IMG/VR virus record: IMGVR_UViG_3300028837_001657
Coordinates: 1-53,105 of that record
DNA length: 53,105 bases
DNA from: a virus
Direction: 5' to 3' (one strand)
Part shown: in pieces, positions 16,512-25,218 of the stretch
Position numbering within the stretch: the first letter of the stretch is position 1
Layout: each line of letters opens with the position of its first letter
The notes under the pieces: generated by a model
Databases searched by the model: none
What the model was told of the DNA's origin: nothing
The model's input: only the letters and a program-made list of their open reading frames with translations
Program-made: the position numbers and the translations under genes

Positions 16512-16864
16512 CTACATGCATGCATGAGGTGGCTTTCTCCCGTTGTTGACTCGGTTTGCAACTTTGGTTTTCGACGGGTTTTTGACGGTTTTGACGGAAA
16601 CGAACCCCCAGATGTAGGGGGGACGGGGGTAGTCAACCCCCAGATGTAGGGGTGGACGAGCGTCAAAAACCGTCAATAGACGAAAGTCTTACGAACGGGC
16701 ACGAACCCCCAGATGTAGGGGGGACGAGGGTGGTCGACCCCCAGATGTAGGGGTAGACCAGGAAAACGGCGTTTGGGCGGTATAATGTATCAAGTCCCGG
16801 GTTTTGGCGCTACAAAGCGGCACTCAGTGAGTGTTATTATGTAGAGCAGTTGTTGAGTCAACGC
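16512..16864 (+). promoter_or_regulatory. Control region copy 1: palindrome, four iterons, TATAAT and conserved leader
   Basis: No gene lies between 16501 and 16865. The segment carries a catgcatgcatgagg palindrome half, then CCCCCAGATGTAGGGG iterons at 16605, 16637, 16706 and 16738 (spacing 32, 69, 32). TTGACGG/CCGTCAA inverted repeats flank the first iteron pair. A TATAAT box lies at 16781-16786 without a recognisable -35 box. The segment ends at the ATG of the tail-terminator gene. A near copy, inverted, occurs at 37365-37705. The missing -35 and the iterons just upstream suggest an activator-dependent promoter. Confidence 0.85.
16605..16753. repeat. Four 16-bp iterons (copy 1)
   Basis: CCCCCAGATGTAGGGG at 16605-16620, 16637-16652, 16706-16721 and 16738-16753. 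The four units form two pairs. The outer CCCC/GGGG arms form a dyad around AGATGTA. In each pair the two units are 32 bp apart, three helical turns, so bound proteins would sit on one face of the DNA. Confidence 0.9.
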
Positions 16865-16865
16865 C

Positions 16866-17285
16866 ATGCAAGACGCGATCAAGACAACTTTTGAGGCAGA
16901 CGGAACTATAATGGCACTGCTCACTGGGGGCGTACACGTCACTGGAGAGATCAGCCGCCAGATTACGCCTACGGCTTTCGACGGCAGTGCAGAGATACTG
17001 CCCTGCTGTCTGATCAAAGAGATGGACCAGGTGCCAACGGGTGACCTGGAGACAACTACGTCTGTCTCTACTCGCCTGCGCATCTCTGTTCTCTTTTATC
17101 AGCGAAGCGGATACGATGTGATCAGCCAAGCGCGCGCTCGAGCTTTTGCGTTACTACACCGACAAAGGTTAGACCAGGCTGGGGTGTGGACGTTGGAATG
17201 GACAGATGACGTGATCGAGCAAAGAGACGGGGCGCTTGGCTGCTCCCTGGAGATTGCCCGGTACGTGTCTGTGCAATGGAAATGA
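16866..17285 (+). CDS. Tail-terminator-like protein
   Basis: First gene of the tail operon. No Shine-Dalgarno is visible before ATG 16866; the leader ends in GTTGAGTCAAC. The 139-residue alpha/beta protein has strands and a helix pattern (MQDAIKTTFEADGTIMALLTGG, central LRISVLFYQRS, C-terminal ALGCSLEIARYVSV) found in siphovirus tail-terminator proteins that cap the tail tube at the head end. The context (tube, chaperone and tape measure downstream) supports this. Confidence 0.6.
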   Translation: MQDAIKTTFEADGTIMALLTGGVHVTGEISRQITPTAFDGSAEILPCCLIKEMDQVPTGDLETTTSVSTRLRISVLFYQRSGYDVISQARARAFALLHRQRLDQAGVWTLEWTDDVIEQRDGALGCSLEIARYVSVQWK

Positions 17286-17307
17286 GACCACTAGAAAGGA
17301 GGTCAGC

Positions 17308-17694
17308 ATGCTCATAGTGTGGCTGGGACCGAAGAATCGGATTCGTGTACATAAAGGCACAGACTATCAGTGGCGACGAGAGAACGATTTCCTGCAAGAG
17401 GTAATAGAGGCAGACGTACTTGCAGACCTGCTCACGCAAGCCGGCGGCAGTGAGTTTATGGTCCACCAGGACGACCCCCTTCGTGACCTCGTACCCCATA
17501 GTCACATCGTAGAGATGACTTTCGCCGGGATCGTGTCGCTGGCTGACCTGGCTGCCGTGGAAGATATCGCGGCCGTCTTAGAGGTCTGCACTGCCGGTGA
17601 AGAGCAAGTCAGTGAATGGATAGCCCGGGCCCGTGACTTGCCCGATGGACAAGAAGTGGGCTTGGGTACAACAGAACCAGTAGAGGAGGACTAG
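17308..17694 (+). CDS. Hypothetical tail-region protein, 128 residues
   Basis: ATG 17308 follows AAAGGAGG. The protein has an N-terminal strand pair (MLIVWLGPKNRIRVHKG), a helical segment rich in Asp/Leu and an acidic C-terminus. It lies between the tail terminator and the tube protein. Many phages have an extra small protein at this point, but no family is recognised. Confidence 0.6.
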   Translation: MLIVWLGPKNRIRVHKGTDYQWRRENDFLQEVIEADVLADLLTQAGGSEFMVHQDDPLRDLVPHSHIVEMTFAGIVSLADLAAVEDIAAVLEVCTAGEEQVSEWIARARDLPDGQEVGLGTTEPVEED

Positions 17695-17698
17695 AAGA

Positions 17699-18208
17699 AT
17701 GTCATACACGTATGGACTGAGGGATGTCAAGGTAGCCGATTTTCCAGATGGCGCCAACGCAGTCGATCTGCCGGCCGCCCGCACGTTGGGCTTCGAAGAG
17801 CGGATCGCCACGTCTGAGTTGGAAGGCGATGACGTAGTTGTGTCCGTGCATAGCTCCGTCGCCGCGCTCAACTGGACGCTGGAGAACGGCGGCATTGACC
17901 TGGATGCTTACGGCAAGCTCACCGGGCGAACGCCGGTCGCGGGGACGGGTGAGGTCACCTTGTCGGCCGCAGGAGGCGATAGCTTCCCTTGGCTGAGGAT
18001 CTGGGGTCAGAGCATCGGGGACGAAGGTGACGACATCCACGTCAAACTGTTCAAGTGCAAGGTGACCGCGGTCAGCGGGACCTGGGGACTCAACGAGTTC
18101 TTCGTCACGGCTTGCAGCGGTATCGCCATTCCTGACGGTTCCGACCGCATCTGGGACGTCGTCACGCATGAGGCCGACGAAGCTCTGGACATCACCGACC
18201 CGGTGTAA
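17699..18208 (+). CDS. Major tail tube protein
   Basis: The 169-residue protein resembles siphovirus tube subunits: beta-rich with ATSELEGDDVVVSVHSSV near residue 38, a helix-loop with GGIDLDAYGKLTG near 63, FPWLRIWGQSIG near 98 and a C-terminal strand. The gene sits just before the tail chaperone pair, as in most siphoviruses. Monomers would polymerise around the tape measure. Confidence 0.7.
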   Translation: MSYTYGLRDVKVADFPDGANAVDLPAARTLGFEERIATSELEGDDVVVSVHSSVAALNWTLENGGIDLDAYGKLTGRTPVAGTGEVTLSAAGGDSFPWLRIWGQSIGDEGDDIHVKLFKCKVTAVSGTWGLNEFFVTACSGIAIPDGSDRIWDVVTHEADEALDITDPV

Positions 18209-18239
18209 TGCCACGACAATAGAATAGGAGGACAGGAGC

Positions 18240-18791
18240 ATGAGCAAGAAGCCCGAACGAACAGTGCCCGCGCCGACGCAGGCTGCTATGCCTGCCGTGC
18301 CGACTTTAGCGGACGCGATGACAGCGGCAGCAAAAGCACGCGAAGCGCAACAACAAGCCATGCCACTCCCCGAACCAATGAAATTTGGGGAATGGCAAGA
18401 ACAGCAGCGCAAGGGCGTGCCATGGGTGCTTCCTTCCGGCTTGATCGCTTACCTGAAGCCGGTCGGTATCCTCGACTTAGCAGCGCGGGGAGGCATCCCC
18501 GCGCCGCTAATGGGGATGGCAGAGAAGATCACCTCTACAGATACGATCCAGGTACTCTTGAAAGAACTCGGCACCTTCACTGAGACCGTGAGGCTGGTCG
18601 TTCTCGCCGCCGTCGTGTTTCCCAAACTGGTAGCAGAAGAACCAGAGGATGATCAGGAACTGGCAGATGATGAGCTCTGGATTGGAGATTTACTGCTCAG
18701 TGATCAACTAGCAGTATTCAACTGGGCTAACAACACCAGCCAGGTCCTGCGGCCCTTTCGTCCAGAATCCGACGGAGCTGTGGAAACTTGA
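18240..18791 (+). CDS. Tail assembly chaperone (G-type product)
   Basis: ATG 18240 follows AGGAGGACAGGAGC. The 183-residue protein has an Ala-rich N-terminus and a helical core with PWVLPSGLIAYLKPVGILDLAARGGIP and TETVRLVVLAAVVFPKLV, typical of tail assembly chaperones that coat the tape measure. Near its end the reading frame can slip at TTT C (18756-18759), giving an extended protein joined to the following frame. The stop codon of the short form is at 18789. Confidence 0.7.
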   Translation: MSKKPERTVPAPTQAAMPAVPTLADAMTAAAKAREAQQQAMPLPEPMKFGEWQEQQRKGVPWVLPSGLIAYLKPVGILDLAARGGIPAPLMGMAEKITSTDTIQVLLKELGTFTETVRLVVLAAVVFPKLVAEEPEDDQELADDELWIGDLLLSDQLAVFNWANNTSQVLRPFRPESDGAVET

Positions 18792-19062
18792 CCTAGTTGC
18801 ACGACGGTACGGCGAGCGGCCAAGCGCCATCTTGGGCATAACTGATTCTTGGCTGGCGTATCAACTCGACCTCACCTGCGCGGGCGCAGGCCTGCGGGTA
18901 GAAACCGCGCAGGTGAAGGCGCGAGCAAGTGGCAAGGCCATGCCTTCCGCGGCAGATGTGCTCTCTGGCAAAGGCCAGGCGACGCAGTTCACTTCCTTCA
19001 GATCGAGGGGGATCACGCCGCGCAAAGTCCAGATACGAGAGGACGGGGGTTGGGATGACTAG
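18756..19062 (+). CDS. Frameshift extension of the tail chaperone (GT-type), about 101 residues
   Basis: No start codon fits, but the frame is coding-like from about 18751: GPFVQNPTELWKLDLVAR, then RYGERPSAILGITDSWLAYQ, the classic second chaperone domain. It is in the +1 frame relative to the upstream gene. The junction contains CCC TTT CGT: the Phe tRNA on TTT can slip one base to TTC, then read GTC. The fused product is therefore about 274 residues. Programmed frameshifting at this gene pair is a general siphovirus property. Confidence 0.7.
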
Positions 19063-19390
19063 GATGGACCAATCACCAGTCAGGCCTGATGGCAGGCCTG
19101 CTGGTGGAGTGCGCACGCCATTCTTCATTGGTCAGCCATCTGACCAGGTACGCCAGGTTGCCAAGCGCACGGGGCGGCAGGCGTTACGTCGGCCTGAAAA
19201 GATTGGTACGGATACCAACGGCCTGATCGTCCAATGGTTCTTGCCTGACGTGACCCTTACTTTCCGCCTGTGGAAGATCGGCCGTGTGACCTGCTACCGA
19301 GTGACCGAGATCATACCCACTGAGCAAGAGCGACGCGCGCAGGCGTCGGGCCGGCCGCGCAAGCGAAAACGCCAACGCAAGAAGAAGTGA
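19055..19390 (+). CDS. Hypothetical basic protein between chaperone and tape measure
   Basis: ATG 19055 overlaps the end of the chaperone extension; a second ATG lies at 19064. The 111-residue product contains FFIGQPSDQVRQ, a beta-rich middle (LIVQWFLPDVTLTFRLWKIG) and a Lys/Arg-rich tail of about 20 residues. Some phages carry a third small protein here. Function unknown. Confidence 0.55.
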   Translation: MTRMDQSPVRPDGRPAGGVRTPFFIGQPSDQVRQVAKRTGRQALRRPEKIGTDTNGLIVQWFLPDVTLTFRLWKIGRVTCYRVTEIIPTEQERRAQASGRPRKRKRQRKKK

Positions 19391-19398
19391 TTTTCTTA

Positions 19399-19416
19399 TC
19401 TCATGCATGCATGGGA
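19399..19416. promoter_or_regulatory. ATGCATGCAT palindrome (site 3)
   Basis: TCTCATGCATGCATGGGA in the 60-bp spacer before the tape measure gene matches 15 of 18 bases of the perfect palindrome at 6067. It has the same intergenic placement as the other copies. Confidence 0.5.
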
Positions 19417-19450
19417 CTGATTGGACAGGAGCAAGGTGTAGTGACCTGAC

Positions 19451-22400
19451 GTGGCAGTTCAAGTAGGTTCCGCCTACGGCAAGATCGGCATAGACGTCTC
19501 TGGTATCCAACAGGGCGTCAATCAAGCCAATACCATGATCGGCGGCTTTGGGAACGCAATTGGAAGGGTGTTCCAATACGCTGCCGGGACTCTCGTGGCC
19601 CAGGCCGTCAGCCGTATCTCTGGCGCGTTCATATCGACAGGCAAAGAAGCCATCCTCGGCGCTGCCCGTGTAGGAGAAATGGGCGTCGTGCTCGAGGTGA
19701 TGGGTGCGCGGTTGGGACACACTGCCACTCAGATGGAATCTTATGTACAGGGCGTCATTGAGGCAGGAATCCGAACCGATGTCGCTCAAAACCTCATCGC
19801 GCAGTTCACCCGCAACAACCTTGACCTAGCAGATGCGACCGGCCTGGCCCGCGTTGCACAAGACGCGGCAGTCCTATCCATGCAGGACTCCAGTGCCGCG
19901 CTGCAGAAAATGGTATGGGGCATCACTACGGGCAACACCCGTATCTTGCGCCAGGCCGGGATCATGATCAACGCCAACGAGGTCTACAAGCAATACTCGG
20001 CAAGCATAGGGGTGGCGGCTAACGAACTGACAGAGGCCCAAAAACAACAAGCGCGCCTCAGTGCCGTCATGGAACAAGGGCAACGTATTGCGGGCACTTA
20101 CGAAGCGGCGATGGGATCGGCGGGCAAGCAACTGCGCTCGATCCCACGGTACATCTACGAGACGTTGCTGGCGATCGGGCAACCATTCCAAGATGCTTTT
20201 GGCTCAGTGGTATTCAGCATCAGTGACGCAGTTAAGCAAGTGCAGTCCTTTGTGTCTGAAGGAGGGGCACTGTTCCCGCTGTTCCAGAACTTGGGTGCGG
20301 TCGCTGCCGTCATAGGCGAGAGCTTCGGCAACGTTGTGCGCGGGTTGGTCGGAATACGCCAAGAGGCGGTCCGGGCAGCCGAAGACATGGACGCAGCAAT
20401 GCGGGGGGGCGTGGCAAGCATGCAACGCGCCAGCCAAGAAGGATTCAACACCTGGCTGACCAGCCTCGCCAATACTCTCCAGCAAGGTGCATCGAGCGCG
20501 CTGACCTGGGGGATCGAGATCAGCACTCAGCTTGCCACTGGCCTGGTGCAAGGTGCTGCTGCCGCGATCACGGCCGCGATGAATGCTATCAGCGGCTTGC
20601 TGACCTTTTGGTTGGGACCGGGATCGCCGCCCCGCGTGGCCCCTGAGTTGGCTGAGTGGGGTGCGGCATGGATGACCGAGATACTGGAAGGCTTCTCTCA
20701 GGCCGACTACGACGTCTTGGGGGGAGTGCAGCGACAATTGAGCACCGCCCTGGACACTTTAGTCAACCTGGGAGAATTGACCGAAGATGCAGTAGGGGAC
20801 ACCTACGCCAGTGTCTCTTATCAGTTAATGGCCGCGCTGGATCAGTTCAATCAAACAGGAGTAATGTCGACGCAAATCTTCGACGACTTGGTCGAGGTGG
20901 GCGGGGACTTCGGGCAAGAGCTGGCAGACTTGCTGGGGATGGAGTTGGACCTGGCCGTCGCCACCGCGAAGGCGGCAGAGGCGCAGCAAGACTTGAACGA
21001 TGCGCAGGCTGCCGAGATGGCATACGACCAGTTGTTGGCCGACCTGGGGGTACTGCGGGCCGAGTACGCCGTCGTGCAATCAGAAGGCATTGAGGCTGCC
21101 AGCGCGCAAGAGACTGCCGCGCGCACGCAGGTCGACGCAGTGCAGGCACTCGTCAGAGAGTATCAGGCTCTCGCCGCCGCCGGCGCTGATACTTCTTTGC
21201 TTGCTGCAAAAGAGGCAGAGATCGAGGCCACGATGACTGCGGCCGACGCCTCGGTAGGTGCGCACCAGCAGACCGTCGCCGCGACCGACGCGGCCCTCGA
21301 CGCGCTCGAAGGTCAGATCGACGCCAAAGAGGATGAGGTAGACGCAGCGGAGGCAGCGGCCCAGGCAGCACAGGCACAGATCGACGCAGCACAGGCCACC
21401 TATGACCTGGCCATGATGGAAGTAAACGCTGCGCAAGAGAAAGTGGACCTCCAAAACCAATTGCTCGACCAAGTGTTCGGCATTACTGATGCACAGGCAG
21501 ACTCGCTCGCCATCACGGACGACATTGCAGGCGCGTTAGGTGCAGCCGCAGGGGGAGCGGGCGGACTGAGTGACGCCTTGGCGGGGGCGATGGACATGGC
21601 GGGCGGCCTCGCGGGGGCCGGAGAATCAGTCGTCAGTGCCTTCGATGTCTTGAAGGAGCAAGTGCGCGACAAGCTGGCAGAGGCATTCGAGCCCGTCCGT
21701 GTCCTCTGGGAAGAAACGTTGCCCAAGGCACTTGCCCCGCTCCAAGAAGCATGGGACGGACTGATGGGCGACATGCGGCGCGTCTACGATGAGAAAATCC
21801 AACCCATCGTGGACGGGATCAAGGATGTTCTGCCGGACGACTTTTTGGTCAAACTCGGCCAGGTAGCCGGGGTGGTACTTGCGGCAGATCTCGCCTTTAG
21901 GTTGCTGGGGCTCTCTTTGGCTATCGTGGCTACCCTCGTCTCGGCCATTACCAGTCCAATCGCGCTGATCGTGGGCGCAGTCGCCCTGTTGTACGTCGCA
22001 TGGACAGAGAATTGGTTTGGCATCCAAGACGTCACTACACGAGTGTGGGAGAAGCACATCAAGCCAGCAGTCGAGGGCATCAAGAAGTGGTTCGAGAAGA
22101 ATTGGCCCATCATACAGGCTGTGTTTCTGACCGCATGGACGGTCATCCAAGACGTCGCCACGGTCGTCGCCAACATCTTCACCAACAGCATCATGCCCAG
22201 CATCCAAGGGGCTCTTGAAAACATATCCGCAGCGATGGAAAGCCTGGGGATTGATTGGGAGGCTATTTGGGGCTGGCTAGGCGACATCGTCATGACTATA
22301 GGCGCACTGATCGGTGGCAACCTCCTCTTGGTCGTGGGCATCATCGTTTCAGCCTTTGAAACCGTGGCAGAGGTCATCGCTTATGTTACCGGCGTTTGGG

Positions 22401-23263
22401 CGCAAATGGCCGAAAGCGTGCGCCTGATCATCGAAGGACTCTCCAACATCATCGGCGGTGCCATGGCGCTGATCAAGGGAATCATCACCGGCGACACTGA
22501 TTTGATCCGCGAATCATTCAAGGCCAACTTCGAGGGCGTCAAGCAAATTGTCGAAGGGGTATTCGGTTTCATCTCCTCTTGGATCTCGCTCACCTTGGGC
22601 ACAGTTATCAAGACTGTGGGCGGCTTCGTGGAGAATCTCATCTTTTTCTTCGTGGACCTGTACGAGCAGCTAGTCGGCGGCTCGATCATCCCCGAACTGA
22701 TGGAGGGCATGCTTGGCCTGTTCGTGGACACGCTTGAGGATTTATGGCTTTACTGGAAAGAGAAGTGGACCGACATCCTCGACACGCTGCGCAACATCGT
22801 TTCCGACATCCTCGCCACGATTCGGACGTGGCTCAGCGATGTGTGGCAAACCGTGACGACTACGTTCAACGACATCGTGATCTTCTTGCAAGGTCTCTAT
22901 GGCAGTGCGGTAGATGCGGGGAAAGCCTTCATCCAGGGCTTGATAGACGGCATCGGTCAGATGACGGACGCACTATGGAATGCTGTCATGGCTGTCGCGC
23001 AATCGGTGATCGACTGGTTGTTCTCAAAGTGGGGCATCCCCACGGGGGGCGGTGGCGAAGAGAAGGCCGCGCTGGCAGAGATCCTCGGTAGTTATGGGAA
23101 CCTGCCCGCCACCGCCATGCCTGGCCTCGCCTTGGCAACGTCGCCAGCAACAGAGGGAGCGGCGCTGCTGCCATCCACCCTCATCGTTTATGGCGACGTG
23201 ACGGTGGAAGGCGTGCAGGACACGTCTAGCCTGATGGCTGAGTTACAGGAGCTCGCGCTATGA
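19451..23263 (+). CDS. Tape measure protein
   Basis: The 1,270-residue protein is the longest in the window and has the composition of a siphovirus tape measure. Its N-terminus has GKIGIDVSGIQQGVNQANTM, long Ala/Gln/Glu coiled-coil stretches follow (about 510-690), and hydrophobic segments occur around 800-860 and 950-1000. At the usual 0.15 nm per residue it implies a tail of roughly 190 nm (rule of thumb). No peptidase or lysozyme domain is visible. Start GTG 19451 has only a weak ribosome binding site. Confidence 0.85.
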   Translation: MAVQVGSAYGKIGIDVSGIQQGVNQANTMIGGFGNAIGRVFQYAAGTLVAQAVSRISGAFISTGKEAILGAARVGEMGVVLEVMGARLGHTATQMESYVQGVIEAGIRTDVAQNLIAQFTRNNLDLADATGLARVAQDAAVLSMQDSSAALQKMVWGITTGNTRILRQAGIMINANEVYKQYSASIGVAANELTEAQKQQARLSAVMEQGQRIAGTYEAAMGSAGKQLRSIPRYIYETLLAIGQPFQDAFGSVVFSISDAVKQVQSFVSEGGALFPLFQNLGAVAAVIGESFGNVVRGLVGIRQEAVRAAEDMDAAMRGGVASMQRASQEGFNTWLTSLANTLQQGASSALTWGIEISTQLATGLVQGAAAAITAAMNAISGLLTFWLGPGSPPRVAPELAEWGAAWMTEILEGFSQADYDVLGGVQRQLSTALDTLVNLGELTEDAVGDTYASVSYQLMAALDQFNQTGVMSTQIFDDLVEVGGDFGQELADLLGMELDLAVATAKAAEAQQDLNDAQAAEMAYDQLLADLGVLRAEYAVVQSEGIEAASAQETAARTQVDAVQALVREYQALAAAGADTSLLAAKEAEIEATMTAADASVGAHQQTVAATDAALDALEGQIDAKEDEVDAAEAAAQAAQAQIDAAQATYDLAMMEVNAAQEKVDLQNQLLDQVFGITDAQADSLAITDDIAGALGAAAGGAGGLSDALAGAMDMAGGLAGAGESVVSAFDVLKEQVRDKLAEAFEPVRVLWEETLPKALAPLQEAWDGLMGDMRRVYDEKIQPIVDGIKDVLPDDFLVKLGQVAGVVLAADLAFRLLGLSLAIVATLVSAITSPIALIVGAVALLYVAWTENWFGIQDVTTRVWEKHIKPAVEGIKKWFEKNWPIIQAVFLTAWTVIQDVATVVANIFTNSIMPSIQGALENISAAMESLGIDWEAIWGWLGDIVMTIGALIGGNLLLVVGIIVSAFETVAEVIAYVTGVWAQMAESVRLIIEGLSNIIGGAMALIKGIITGDTDLIRESFKANFEGVKQIVEGVFGFISSWISLTLGTVIKTVGGFVENLIFFFVDLYEQLVGGSIIPELMEGMLGLFVDTLEDLWLYWKEKWTDILDTLRNIVSDILATIRTWLSDVWQTVTTTFNDIVIFLQGLYGSAVDAGKAFIQGLIDGIGQMTDALWNAVMAVAQSVIDWLFSKWGIPTGGGGEEKAALAEILGSYGNLPATAMPGLALATSPATEGAALLPSTLIVYGDVTVEGVQDTSSLMAELQELAL

Positions 23264-25218
23264 AAGTCGTCTCATTCGACGGGAATGCATTCGCGCCCAC
23301 CTACACGGCCACGATCACTGGCAGTGAACGCATGCGCCTGCCGGGAACCAAGGCAATCAGTGTTGAGCGTCCGGGCACATTCCCCGTTCTCAGCGGGGTA
23401 GAGTACAAATCACTGAAGGTGCCGCTTGGCATTGCCATCGAAGATGACACCAGCATAGAGGCGGCCAGGTTAGAACTCCTTCAATGGTTCAAGCCAGGCG
23501 ACGGAACCTCTAGGCGATTAGTGGTGTCCGACGACAATGGGCAAAACCTCAGGTACCGGGATTGTGTCTGCGAGTCGCTGGACGCCATGCCCAAGAGCGC
23601 CGGTCACATATTCGTGGTGCGGTTGCGGGTAGACAAGGATTATCGCTGGCGAGCAGTCACGGATGATGAAGAGACATGGAACATCACCGCCACTGGGCAA
23701 ACGACTGCCGTCACTAACGCGGGCGAGGACGAGGCATACCCAGTCCTCGACATCAAGCCGACCAGTACCCACGTGGCGGGCTACGATAACAAGCGGTGGG
23801 TGTGCATCTTTTGGTATTGCGACGAGAGCGTGTTCAACTACCCCATCCAAATCGACATGCCTGACCTCACGGGCAAGTGCCAAGGCGACGGCGATGACGT
23901 CCGCGTGTTCGTGGACGGCACGGAGACTTACCGATGGATCGACGGCACGATCCCCACCGACTTTTACATCTGGATCAATACCTGGTTCATGGCGGGTAGG
24001 CAAGCAACCTTGGCGCACGCCATAGCCAGCGGAGACCCTGCCGAGACGATAGACGTCAACGAGGATATCACCTGGTGGGGGGCGTCTGGGATCATATACA
24101 TCCAGAACGCAGCGACGGAGTACGAGGTCTTTACCTATGAAAGCAAGAACGATGGTTTGAGGCGATTCTTGGGTGTTACCAGGGCGCAAAAAGGCACCAC
24201 GGCGCGCAACTTTGCTGTAGACGACGCAGCATACTGGGTGCAGCACGACGTGTGGGTCATGTATGGCAACACGGCGGCTGAAGCGCCTTGGATGTACGAC
24301 GACATCGAGCCTGCCTTCGACTTGCTGAGCTCGGACAATGACCACTGGGTATGGTCGCTCGTTCCTCCCCACGACGATGGGTGCTTCGGGGAAGACGACG
24401 GTTACAGGACGATGCAGTGGATATGGGAGTTATTCAGCGGCTACTCGGGTTGGCCCTACGGGGGAGAGTATGGCACGGTAGAAGATCCGTGGGAGGTGGC
24501 TGGGATACGAGCACTCATCAGTTCTATCCCACCCCGGCCCGGCCTGCCCGTGGTCAACATCTCTACCGGGCATTACATTCTCTTCAATCCATGCGGCATT
24601 ACCTGGTGCTATGTCATGGGACACAGCCTGAAGGACTACACCGGTGCGGACTGGTACGCCAATCTGCGAGCGAGCGAAATCGGGGGCTCAAACTACCTGG
24701 ATTGGGAGTATTTCGCCACTATTCCCGAGCCAACAGTATCTTCTCCGAGCTGGGATGACTGGGACATCACGTATGACCTCGCCGCGAATTACCCGGGCAA
24801 GCATTTCCGCTGGATGGACTTTCTTCTCTGGTTAGACGGGGCAGCGGGTGACCTGGCTCGATGCGAAATGTACCACTGCTACCTGGCATTCAACACAGCG
24901 TATACCCCCGAGGTCATGGTGTTTGGCGAGAGCGGCAACTATGACCTGGAGTGCACGATCACTAACGAGACGACAGGAGATGCCATCAAGGTCACGTACA
25001 AGATGGAAATAGACGACACCTTGCGGGTAGACACCGCGAACAAAGTGGTCACGGACCTAGTCGATGGCTCAGTACAGATGCAGGCACGGGAAGTGTTAGG
25101 AGACGTGCGCTCGCAGTGGCTTCCCTTGGCACTTGGGCCTAACACGCTGCGCTACGACGCCGCCGGCACCGGTAACGTCACCGTCACGGTGACGTGGATC
25201 AAGAGGTATCTACTATAA
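23260..25218 (+). CDS. Distal tail protein (Dit-like), expanded
   Basis: ATG 23260 overlaps the tape measure stop and has AGGAG upstream. The 652-residue protein begins like a Dit protein: MKVVSFDGNAF, an ERPGTFPVL loop and LQWFKPGDGTSRRLVVSD near residue 84, then a long second half with aromatic repeats. Typical Dit proteins are about 250 residues, so residues beyond about 210 look like an added carbohydrate- or receptor-binding extension. The position after the tape measure supports the call. Confidence 0.65.
   Translation: MKVVSFDGNAFAPTYTATITGSERMRLPGTKAISVERPGTFPVLSGVEYKSLKVPLGIAIEDDTSIEAARLELLQWFKPGDGTSRRLVVSDDNGQNLRYRDCVCESLDAMPKSAGHIFVVRLRVDKDYRWRAVTDDEETWNITATGQTTAVTNAGEDEAYPVLDIKPTSTHVAGYDNKRWVCIFWYCDESVFNYPIQIDMPDLTGKCQGDGDDVRVFVDGTETYRWIDGTIPTDFYIWINTWFMAGRQATLAHAIASGDPAETIDVNEDITWWGASGIIYIQNAATEYEVFTYESKNDGLRRFLGVTRAQKGTTARNFAVDDAAYWVQHDVWVMYGNTAAEAPWMYDDIEPAFDLLSSDNDHWVWSLVPPHDDGCFGEDDGYRTMQWIWELFSGYSGWPYGGEYGTVEDPWEVAGIRALISSIPPRPGLPVVNISTGHYILFNPCGITWCYVMGHSLKDYTGADWYANLRASEIGGSNYLDWEYFATIPEPTVSSPSWDDWDITYDLAANYPGKHFRWMDFLLWLDGAAGDLARCEMYHCYLAFNTAYTPEVMVFGESGNYDLECTITNETTGDAIKVTYKMEIDDTLRVDTANKVVTDLVDGSVQMQAREVLGDVRSQWLPLALGPNTLRYDAAGTGNVTVTVTWIKRYLL

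Noticed and set aside
16582-16677. TTGACGG boxes as sigma70 -35 elements
   Set aside because: No TATAAT at 16-18 bases downstream; they are better read as arms of an inverted repeat around the first iteron pair.
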